This document shows, piece after piece, positions 1 to 5,569 of a DNA stretch of 6,774 nucleotides (positions within the stretch are counted from its first letter, which is position 1; every line of letters begins with the position of its first letter). Origin of the DNA: Rhodanobacter sp. UBA5168 (GTDB lineage: Bacteria; Pseudomonadota; Gammaproteobacteria; Xanthomonadales; Rhodanobacteraceae); assembly GCA_002413455.1 (NCBI GenBank), contig DHXA01000152.1, positions 1,047 through 7,820 of the forward strand, given 5' to 3'. A program made the position numbers and the translations under genes. The notes under the pieces were generated by a model. It was given only the letters and a program-made list of their open reading frames with translations. It had not been told where the DNA came from and searched no databases.

Positions 1-435
1 GCCTTCGTCGCCGCGCAGATCCTGCGCCAGCGTGGCCTCGTAGACCTTGGTCACCTGCGCCTTCGGCGAGATGATCCGGTGCAGCAGCGCACCGTCGTCG
101 GTAAACAGCAGCAGGCCGGTGGTATCGCGATCGAGCCGGCCCACGCTGGACAGCACCGGCGAACGCACGTTGTAGCGCGGCGGCAACAGGTCGTAGACGA
201 CCCGGCCGGGATCCTTGCGTGAACAGGTGACGCCCAGCGGCTTGTTCATCATCAGCACCAGACCGGGCGGCGGATCGAGCGGCTCGTCGTCGACACGGAT
301 GGTTTCGTACGCCACCACGTCGTCGGCGTACAGCACCTCGCCGTCGGCATCGGTGATGCGCCCGGCACGGAACAACTGCGTCACATCCTTGCGGCTGCCG
401 TAACCCAGGTTCGCGATCAATTTGACCAGTTTCAT
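1..435 (-). CDS. rsuA: RsuA-family 16S rRNA pseudouridine synthase, N-terminal part
   Basis: This is the first 145 residues of a pseudouridine synthase of the RsuA/RluB/E/F group; the rest lies beyond the left edge. The family isomerises a specific uridine in rRNA (U516 of 16S rRNA for RsuA itself). Residues 1-55 form an S4-type RNA-binding domain with the usual start (MKLVKLIANLGYGSRKD). A linker follows, then the catalytic domain begins at about residue 58 with LVLMMNKPLGVTCS. The catalytic signature GRLDRDTTGLLL is at 99-110, and D102 is the expected nucleophilic aspartate. DDGALLHRIISP at 113-124 is also typical. The ATG start at 433-435 overlaps the rsmC stop as ATGA and has a GGGGTG ribosome binding site five bases upstream, inside rsmC. 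RsuA is preferred over RluE or RluF from the overall sequence feel and the 16S-modifying partner, but the C-terminal half needed to decide is missing. Confidence 0.88.
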   Translation of the reverse strand, partial: MKLVKLIANLGYGSRKDVTQLFRAGRITDADGEVLYADDVVAYETIRVDDEPLDPPPGLVLMMNKPLGVTCSRKDPGRVVYDLLPPRYNVRSPVLSSVGRLDRDTTGLLLFTDDGALLHRIISPKAQVTKVYEATLAQDLRGDEG

Positions 436-1502
436 TGCTTCACCCCAACTGCTTCGATCACCTTGAATCCCTCCTGCGTCACCAGCGTGCGCACATCGCG
501 AAAACGCGCCGTCAGTACCGCCTCATACGGCAGGTGCCGGTTCGCCACGATGAACAGACGGCCATCCGGCTGCAGCGCCTCGGCCGCGCTGATGATGAAG
601 GCGCGGCCCAGTTCCGGCAGGTCGGCACGGCCCTGGTGAAACGGCGGGTTGCTGGCGATGGCGTCGTAGCGCTGCGGCAGGCCACGCGTGACATCGTGCC
701 AGTGCACCGCCACGGCCAGTTCATGGCCGCATTCGCGTTGCGCCCTGGCCAGATTGATCCGCGCCGCTTCCAGCGCGCGGGCCTCCGCTTCATACAGGTC
801 GATCGCGCTGACGTTCGGGCAACGCGCAATGATCTGGCTGGCGAGGTAACCGTAACCGGCACCGAGATCCGCCACGCGGCCGTGCAGGTCGCCCGGCAGA
901 TGCGCAGCCAGCAGCGCCGAGGCGCGGTCGATGCGGTCCCATGCGAACAGGCCGGGACGGCTGACGTAGCCGTCGACGATCGCGCGCGGCGCGTCCAGCG
1001 CCAGCCACTCGGCCAGCAAAGCCTGATCGATGTCGGCGGCGTTCGGCATGCTCCAGAACACCCGGCACTTGTGCTTGGACTGGCGCTGCACGGCGCCGGT
1101 CAATCTCGCCAGATCCGCCTCGCCCGACTTCGCGCCCTCGGCATTCGGCATCGCTGCCAGCACGATGCCGCCTGGCGCCATGTGTCGCAGGGCGCGGGCG
1201 AACAGCGCGCGCGCCTCGTCGCGCTGGCGCGGCGGCAACACCAGCACCAGCGGAAATTTCTCGTCGACTCCCGGCTCACCCACGCGCATGCCGTTGCGGG
1301 CCAGCTCGTCGGCGAACGGCATGAAGCTCTGCTCGCACAACCAGCCGGGCTGCGCCATCTCGCGCAGCCGCACACCGGCGCGCGCGCGCAGGAACAGCAC
1401 GCGACCATCGGCCGGCAGCTGCAGCTCCGAGGATTCGAAGGGAACAAACAAAGCCGCCAGCGCCGCATCCGGCGCGGCCGCAAAAAAACCGGCAGCAGTC
1501 AC
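432..1502 (-). CDS. rsmC: RsmC-type 16S rRNA (guanine-N2) methyltransferase
   Basis: A 356-residue class I SAM-dependent methyltransferase of the RsmC/RlmG family. E. coli RsmC (343 aa) makes m2G1207 in 16S rRNA of the 30S subunit. The N-terminal ~185 residues form a degenerate methyltransferase-like domain without a SAM motif, as in RsmC. The catalytic half carries the SAM-binding motif DLGAGYGYL at 212-220, the acidic loop AIDLYEAEA at 233-241, and the diagnostic catalytic motif NPPFHQG at 285-291. The tail RLFIVANRHLPYEAVL (315-330) and FKVIEA (346-351) also match RsmC. The start is GTG at 1500-1502: an in-frame stop lies four codons upstream and the first internal Met is residue 49. The ribosome binding site is weak (GAAGA). 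Codons 5-7 contain a run of seven T on the coding strand. The gene overlaps rsuA by four bases. RlmG (23S G1835) is the main alternative, but the length favours RsmC. Confidence 0.87.
   Translation of the reverse strand: MTAAGFFAAAPDAALAALFVPFESSELQLPADGRVLFLRARAGVRLREMAQPGWLCEQSFMPFADELARNGMRVGEPGVDEKFPLVLVLPPRQRDEARALFARALRHMAPGGIVLAAMPNAEGAKSGEADLARLTGAVQRQSKHKCRVFWSMPNAADIDQALLAEWLALDAPRAIVDGYVSRPGLFAWDRIDRASALLAAHLPGDLHGRVADLGAGYGYLASQIIARCPNVSAIDLYEAEARALEAARINLARAQRECGHELAVAVHWHDVTRGLPQRYDAIASNPPFHQGRADLPELGRAFIISAAEALQPDGRLFIVANRHLPYEAVLTARFRDVRTLVTQEGFKVIEAVGVKQ
441..446 (-). promoter_or_regulatory. Ribosome binding site of rsuA inside the rsmC 3' end
   Basis: The minus strand reads GGGGTG, then AAGCA, then the ATG of rsuA. 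The site lies in the last codons of rsmC (GVKQ) and fixes the rsuA start at 435. With the ATGA overlap it suggests that rsuA is translated by ribosomes finishing rsmC. Confidence 0.6.
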
Positions 1503-1532
1503 GTCATGTCTTCAACCGTGAAACGGAGAGGC

Positions 1533-1552
1533 ATTGTACGTGGCTGCAGCCA
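1533..1552 (-). promoter_or_regulatory. Candidate rsmC-rsuA promoter with 12-bp palindrome
   Basis: In the 83-base spacer upstream of rsmC the minus strand has TACAAT at 1538-1533, five of six matches to a sigma-70 -10 box. Two bases upstream lies the perfect 12-bp palindrome TGGCTGCAGCCA (1541-1552), which would sit in the -35/-10 spacer as an operator could. No convincing -35 hexamer is found at 16-18 bases (CAGATG and neighbours), so a promoter that needs an activator, or chance, are both possible. A start site near 1526 would give a leader of about 24 bases. Confidence 0.25.
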
Positions 1553-1585
1553 GTTCATCTGCCGACGGCGCCTTCGCACGCAGAC

Positions 1586-1924
1586 TCAAGCGCCGCTGTG
1601 TGCGTTGACCGCATCCAGCACCCGCGCCGAGTACACCATCGCGGCACCGGCATTCATCGCCACGGCCACACCGAGTGCCTCGGCGATTTCCTCGCGGGTG
1701 GCGCCGTGCTTCAGCGCCTCGCCGGTATGCACGGTGATGCAGCCATCGCAGCGGGTGGTGACTGCCACCGCCAGCGAGATCGACTCGCGCGTCTTGGCAT
1801 CCAGGTGACCGGTTTTTCCGCCGGCGCCGGACAGGGTCTGATAACCCTTCAACGTATCCGGGCTCAGCTTGCCGATCTCGCCGATGCGCCCGATCAATTC
1901 CTTGCGGTAACCCAGCCAATCCAA
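1586..1924 (-). CDS. AhpD-like / carboxymuconolactone decarboxylase family protein
   Basis: A 112-residue protein of the CMD/AhpD-like fold. Such single-domain members are usually small helical oligomers, and those with a CxxCxxxH motif have or are presumed to have peroxidase or disulfide-reductase activity. Here the motif is intact: C59-D-G-C62-I-T-V-H66, followed by the conserved EALKHGATREEIAEALGVA helix pair (69-87) and a small-residue C-terminal helix (VAMNAGAAMVYSARVLDAV). No signal peptide is seen, so it is probably cytoplasmic. The open frame reaches back to an ATG at 2125, but that would overlap virJ by more than 100 bases with unconserved Arg/Pro-rich sequence. The likely start is TTG at 1924, seven bases after GAGGTGA; CTG at 1927 would add one residue. 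It lies 94 bases after virJ and 83 before rsmC, so it may be its own unit or the tail of the mprF-virJ operon. The physiological substrate cannot be read from sequence. Confidence 0.85.
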   Translation of the reverse strand: MDWLGYRKELIGRIGEIGKLSPDTLKGYQTLSGAGGKTGHLDAKTRESISLAVAVTTRCDGCITVHTGEALKHGATREEIAEALGVAVAMNAGAAMVYSARVLDAVNAHSGA

Positions 1925-1931
1925 CAGGGAA

Positions 1932-1938
1932 TCACCTC
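1932..1938 (-). promoter_or_regulatory. Ribosome binding site of the AhpD-like gene
   Basis: The minus strand reads GAGGTGA, then ATTCCCTG, with TTG (1924-1922) as the first acceptable start codon in frame. The spacing from the AGG core is ten bases to TTG and seven to CTG. This site argues for the short 112-residue product and against a start far upstream inside virJ. Confidence 0.5.
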
Positions 1939-1972
1939 GCTGACGTGGCGGCCAGACACCGCGCCCTGCCGT

Positions 1973-1997
1973 GGTTGCCAATAATGCGCCGGCAACC
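1973..1997 (-). repeat. 7-bp perfect inverted repeat downstream of virJ
   Basis: GGTTGCC (1973-1979) and GGCAACC (1991-1997) can pair around an 11-base loop. The stem starts 21 bases after the virJ stop and precedes the AhpD-like gene. No T-run follows on the minus strand (ACGGCAGGG), so it is not a classic intrinsic terminator. A competing 5-bp stem, TGCGC (1985-1989) with GCGCA (2006-2010), uses the loop of the first. It may be an mRNA 3'-end stabiliser, a weak terminator or an operator. Confidence 0.35.
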
Positions 1998-2018
1998 CGG
2001 CAAATGCGCAGCCGCGAT

Positions 2019-2825
2019 TCAGTGTGCGCTGTCGACCGTCGAGGCAGCGGCCGGCAACTCCTGCAGCATCTGTGTCGCCAGCGGCTGGTAGCCGCCATCG
2101 AAATGATGACCGCCCTTCTTGGCATGAACCGTCACCCAGGCCGGCAGATCCGGCTCGTCGCAGATGCTGTCGTCGCTGTCGTCCAGGCCGTAATAGCAGA
2201 TCGTGGGGGGCCGACCGTGCAAGGCTTGCAGCGGCGGCAGCGTGTCGTAGTGCCGGATCGGATTGACGTGCTCCAATAGCCTCTTGAGGTGTTCCTTGAA
2301 CCAGCCCTGCCTGATCATGTAACCCTCGAGTTCGATCTCGAAAGTCGTATCCCGACTGGGCGACAGCAGCACCAGTTGGGCGATGCGTGCGCGGTTTGCC
2401 GGGCTGAGTTTGTCGATGATCGTCGGCAGCACGTCGGCGCCGAACGAGAAACCCACCAGCCAGATCCGCTGCTTGCCCCACAGGCCGGCATATTTCGTCA
2501 TCAGCGCATCGAGCTGTTGCGCCGACTCTGCCGGCGTGCGCTCGCGCCAGTAGTACTTGAACGTGTTGATCCCGAGCACTGGAATGCCGCGGTCGATGAA
2601 CGCGATGCCGAGGCGCCGGTCGAGATCGGCCCAACCACCGTCGCCGGAATAGATGATCGCCATGACGTCGTCCTTGCCGGCTGGCGCTGGTGTGCTGATG
2701 CCGGCGACCGGCAACACCACGGCGGCCTTTTCCAGGCTGACCCGCGACCATGGATTCCAGACCAGCGCGATACCCAGCAGACACGAACCCGTCACTGCCA
2801 ACATGATCCAGCTCCTGCGTTTCAT
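2019..2825 (-). CDS. virJ: VirJ/AcvB-family aminoacyl-phosphatidylglycerol hydrolase
   Basis: A 268-residue alpha/beta hydrolase of the bacterial virulence protein VirJ family. Agrobacterium AcvB and the P. aeruginosa partner of MprF, from related families, hydrolyse aminoacyl-phosphatidylglycerol in the periplasm. Residues 5-23 are one hydrophobic stretch after MKRR, a signal anchor or signal peptide; C15 follows TGS, a poor lipobox. The hydrolase domain starts near 53 with the family block YSGDGGWADLD (59-69). GFSFGA at 125-130 is the nucleophile elbow with S127. YGLDDSDDSIC (212-222) holds the likely acidic residue, and H240/H241 in KKGGHHFDGGY the likely catalytic His. The length matches single-domain VirJ; AcvB is longer with an extra N-terminal half. 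The ATG at 2825-2823 overlaps the mprF stop as ATGA, with no clear ribosome binding site but a hairpin immediately upstream. The sequence supports the family strongly; lipid hydrolysis is inferred from the mprF linkage and known relatives. Confidence 0.85.
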   Translation of the reverse strand: MKRRSWIMLAVTGSCLLGIALVWNPWSRVSLEKAAVVLPVAGISTPAPAGKDDVMAIIYSGDGGWADLDRRLGIAFIDRGIPVLGINTFKYYWRERTPAESAQQLDALMTKYAGLWGKQRIWLVGFSFGADVLPTIIDKLSPANRARIAQLVLLSPSRDTTFEIELEGYMIRQGWFKEHLKRLLEHVNPIRHYDTLPPLQALHGRPPTICYYGLDDSDDSICDEPDLPAWVTVHAKKGGHHFDGGYQPLATQMLQELPAAASTVDSAH

Positions 2826-5428
2826 CGGCGTACCACGCCGGAGAGTCCGCCGCAGATCAGGCTGGCGACGTTGGCCAGGATCATCGGCAAGGCGATGCCG
2901 CCGGGCACCGCCATGTAGCGCGGCTCCCATTCGGGATCGAACTTGTTCTTGTAGTGCTGCAGGCCGCGAAAATTGTAGAAGCGCTCGCCGCGGCCGAACA
3001 CCAGCGCGCCGAAGCGGTTCCACAACGGCGCCTGGCGCCGGTTCTGCAACCCGGCCAGCGGCGCCATGCCAAGGTTGAACCACTGGTAGCCCTCACCGCG
3101 AGCCCACTGCATCAGTTCCACAAACAGGTAATCCATGATGCCGCTGGGACCGTCTGGCAGATGTCGCATCAGATCTACCGATGCTTCCTCGCGGGTTTCG
3201 TTGAGAAACAGATTCGCGAACGCCACCAGCTGATCCCCCTGCCATACCAGGGCCATCGGCGTGCGCACGAGGTAATGCGGATCGAACGCGCCCAGCGAGA
3301 AGCGCTTTTCGCGTACGCGTTTGCCGCTCAGCCAGGCATCGGAGACTTCCTGCAAGCGCGGCAACAGCGACGTCACCGCATCGGCGGATACGATCTCCAT
3401 GCGCAGGCCCTCGCGGGTCAACTTGTTTATCGTGTTGCGCAGCACTTTTCTGGATTTGCCGTCCAGGTTGAACGCATCCAGCCGCACGCGCGCCTCTTCG
3501 CCGATCTTGAGCAGGTTCATGCCCACTTCCAGGTACAGATCCAGGTCTGCCGGACATACCTGGTAGAACACCGGCCAGCCGCCGGCGCGTTCGCACTGTT
3601 CGAGAAACGTCCACACCAGTTCACGCCGCGCGTCCTCGTCCACGCCAACCGGGTCGCCCATGGTCACCCAGCTGCGGCCTTCGATGCCGTACATCACGAA
3701 GGCCTTGTGCGTGGGGTCGAACAGCAGGGTCTTGTCGCCCATCAGCGCAAGATGCGCCTGCGCAGAGGGGAACTGCTTGATCAGCGGCCGCGCCAGCGCC
3801 AGCTCTGCCTCGCCCGGGAGTTCGCGACGCAGCCGCACGGGGCGGATCAGGCTGGCCAGCGCAAACAGCAGGCCCGCTGCCACCGCGGCAACCAGTGCGC
3901 GCAACGCCCGCGGCGCGCCGCCCTGGTAGAAGCTGAACTGCCACCACAAGTCGGCGCTGTAGTCGACGTGCTTGTAGCTGAACATCACCAGCCAGGTGGC
4001 GCAGCCCAGCACCGCCACGATCGCTACGATCCAGCCGATCGAGAAGGTGGTGGTGAACAGCGACGCGCGCCGATGAAACAGCCGGTGCGCCGGCGCCAAG
4101 GCCATCGCCAGCAAGGTCAGCAGGGTGGCCTCCTCGTAATCGATGCCCTTGAGCAGCGAAAACGCCGCGCCAGCCACCAGCAGCACCAGGGTCAACACGT
4201 ACGCCGCATCCAGCCGGCGTTGCAGGCCGCGGGCCAGGATCAGCAGCAGCATGCCGATCACGCTGGCCAGCAGGTGCGAGACCTCGAGTACCGACAACGG
4301 CAACACCTCGCGCAGGATCGCCATGCGCTCAGGCAAGGCACGCGTCGCGCCCGAGAACAGCAGCACCGCGCCGGATACCAGGGTCAGCCCGGCAAAGAAC
4401 GACGGCAGCAGGCCGGTGAACCATGGCGCCCACAGCGATTTGCGGCGCAATCCGCGCGCTTCGCGCTGCAGCACCAGCACGGTGGCCGAACACAGCGGCA
4501 ACAGGTAATAGATGACGCGGAACAGCGCCAGCGCACCCAGGATCGGCGCCGCCAGCGCCTCGTTGCCGGTGGCACCGAAGCCGGCCAGCATCACCGCCTC
4601 GAACACGCCCAGGCCGCCGGGCACGTGACTGATCAGGCCGATCATCTGGGCGATCACGAAGATCGCCAGAAAATGCCCGAAGCCGTTGTTCAGCTGGTTC
4701 GGCATCAGCACGTAGAGCACCGCCGCGGCCAGACCCCAGTCGAACGCACCGACCAGGATCTGTCGCAGGCCCGTCACCGGTGACGGCAGGCTCACGCGCC
4801 AGCGCCACACTCGCAGCGGACGCCGGACCAGGCCACCAGCCAGCCATGCCAGCGGCAACAAGGTCAGCAGCACGCCCATCGGCAAACCGAAAGCGGCCAG
4901 TGGAAGCTCCGGCGGCAGCGGCACGAGCAGCAGGGTCACGCCGGTCAGCCCCAGCAGGCCCAGCCAGAAACTGAGCGCGCAGAACAGCACGACGCGTGCC
5001 ACCTCGGCGGTGGACAGCCCGCTCTGGATATAGAAGCGGTAGCGGATCGAGCCGGACACCAGCAGCGACATGCCCACCGCATTGCTGAAGGCATAGCTGA
5101 TGAAGGAAATCAGACTGACCCGACGCCACGGCAACGGGCGGCCGATCGAGGCCAGCGCGAAGCGGTCGTACAGCGTCATCACCGCATAGCCCAGCGTGGT
5201 GAGCAGCACGGCCAGCAGCAGTCGTCCATGCGAGATGCCCTGCACGTACCGCCGCACCTGGTGATAGTTCACCTCTCTGGCCAGCAGATGCAGCGCCCAC
5301 AGCGCCAGACACAACATGGCCACCGACAGCAGCGGCCCGGCAAGCCGGCGCAGCAGCACGGTGCGCTGGCTCGGTGGCGTCAGGACTTCGCCGACGTCTT
5401 GAACCCGCTCGACTTTTTCCTGCTCCAC
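2822..5428 (-). CDS. mprF: Bifunctional phosphatidylglycerol aminoacyltransferase/flippase MprF
   Basis: An 868-residue integral membrane protein, the usual length for MprF (about 840-880 aa). It transfers an amino acid, usually lysine or alanine, from aminoacyl-tRNA to phosphatidylglycerol and flips the product outward. This lowers surface negative charge and gives resistance to cationic peptides and acid. After a charged ~27-residue cytoplasmic start, hydrophobic segments cover about 32-530. The flippase part holds SGSIRYRFY (125-133) and HVPGGLGVFEAV (268-279). The cytoplasmic synthase domain (DUF2156) covers about 540-850, with MGDPVG (590-595), REKRFSLGAFD (706-716), SVDLMRH (750-756), GIMDYLFVELMQWA (763-776), FNLGMAPLAGL (784-794) and HYKNKFDPEWEPRYMA (825-840). 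All parts look intact. The start is GTG at 5428-5426, with AGGGGG at 5444-5439, ten bases upstream. The gene is coupled to virJ. Lysine or alanine specificity cannot be told from sequence alone. Confidence 0.95.
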   Translation of the reverse strand: MEQEKVERVQDVGEVLTPPSQRTVLLRRLAGPLLSVAMLCLALWALHLLAREVNYHQVRRYVQGISHGRLLLAVLLTTLGYAVMTLYDRFALASIGRPLPWRRVSLISFISYAFSNAVGMSLLVSGSIRYRFYIQSGLSTAEVARVVLFCALSFWLGLLGLTGVTLLLVPLPPELPLAAFGLPMGVLLTLLPLAWLAGGLVRRPLRVWRWRVSLPSPVTGLRQILVGAFDWGLAAAVLYVLMPNQLNNGFGHFLAIFVIAQMIGLISHVPGGLGVFEAVMLAGFGATGNEALAAPILGALALFRVIYYLLPLCSATVLVLQREARGLRRKSLWAPWFTGLLPSFFAGLTLVSGAVLLFSGATRALPERMAILREVLPLSVLEVSHLLASVIGMLLLILARGLQRRLDAAYVLTLVLLVAGAAFSLLKGIDYEEATLLTLLAMALAPAHRLFHRRASLFTTTFSIGWIVAIVAVLGCATWLVMFSYKHVDYSADLWWQFSFYQGGAPRALRALVAAVAAGLLFALASLIRPVRLRRELPGEAELALARPLIKQFPSAQAHLALMGDKTLLFDPTHKAFVMYGIEGRSWVTMGDPVGVDEDARRELVWTFLEQCERAGGWPVFYQVCPADLDLYLEVGMNLLKIGEEARVRLDAFNLDGKSRKVLRNTINKLTREGLRMEIVSADAVTSLLPRLQEVSDAWLSGKRVREKRFSLGAFDPHYLVRTPMALVWQGDQLVAFANLFLNETREEASVDLMRHLPDGPSGIMDYLFVELMQWARGEGYQWFNLGMAPLAGLQNRRQAPLWNRFGALVFGRGERFYNFRGLQHYKNKFDPEWEPRYMAVPGGIALPMILANVASLICGGLSGVVRR
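2826..2840 (-). repeat. Hairpin abutting the virJ start codon
   Basis: The last codons of mprF read CGGCGT-GGT-ACGCCG on the minus strand, a perfect 6-bp GC-rich stem with a 3-base loop. The last stem base is directly followed by the ATGA overlap. No Shine-Dalgarno sequence precedes virJ. The fold could limit independent initiation at virJ and make it depend on ribosomes that finish mprF. It also encodes the basic C-terminus GVVRR, so coding constraint or chance remain possible. Confidence 0.4.
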
Positions 5429-5438
5429 GCGACCAACG

Positions 5439-5444
5439 CCCCCT
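5439..5444 (-). promoter_or_regulatory. Ribosome binding site of mprF
   Basis: The minus strand reads AGGGGG ten bases upstream of the GTG at 5428. It is the best purine-rich site near the N-terminus and supports the GTG start. The spacing is at the long end of the usual range. Confidence 0.45.
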
Positions 5445-5460
5445 GTAAAGACCCGCTAGG

Positions 5461-5485
5461 TTGCCATACTGAATCCGACTGGCAA
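5461..5485 (-). promoter_or_regulatory. Dyad TTGCCA-N13-TGGCAA upstream of mprF
   Basis: In the 141-base spacer between the OPT transporter and mprF, TTGCCA (5461-5466) and TGGCAA (5480-5485) form a perfect 6-bp inverted repeat with a 13-base centre. It lies 33-57 bases upstream of the mprF GTG, where a promoter or operator is expected. On the minus strand TTGCCA matches a -35 box at five of six bases, but the hexamer 17 bases downstream (AACCTA) is a poor -10, so no promoter is claimed. The rest of the spacer shows no terminator with a T-run for the transporter gene. Confidence 0.3.
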
Positions 5486-5569
5486 TCTGCGGCGAATTCA
5501 GGAACCGTCACGCCGGCCGCTACACGATCCAGCCGCACGGCGACCTGATTCCGCGTAAACGGACCTGCG

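Noticed and set aside
1378..1389. Alternating GC tract as possible Z-DNA
   Set aside because: It is 12 bases of GCGC repeats that encode an ordinary Ala-Arg stretch in rsmC; expected by chance at this GC content.
435..1808. Long plus-strand open frame (457 codons) opposite rsmC and the spacer
   Set aside because: It is antisense to a clear methyltransferase with all its motifs, is rich in Arg, Gln and His, and has no recognisable domain. It is a typical shadow of GC-rich coding DNA.
1973..1997. Intrinsic terminator for virJ
   Set aside because: The stem exists but no T-run follows it on the transcribed strand, so I list it only as an inverted repeat.
1925..2125. N-terminal extension of the AhpD-like protein back to an ATG at 2125
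   Set aside because: It would overlap the 3' end of virJ by over 100 bases, the extension is Arg/Pro-rich and unlike the family, and a ribosome binding site lies just before the short start.
2826..3083. Upstream extension of virJ to an ATG at 3083
   Set aside because: The extra 86 residues are read from the mprF C-terminal coding region in another frame. The ATGA overlap and the signal-anchor start MKRRSWIM fit the start at 2825.
2954..4783. Long plus-strand open frame (609 codons) opposite mprF
   Set aside because: It is extremely rich in Gln, His and Arg with low-complexity stretches, the mirror of Leu/Ala-rich membrane segments. The minus-strand frame encodes an intact MprF.
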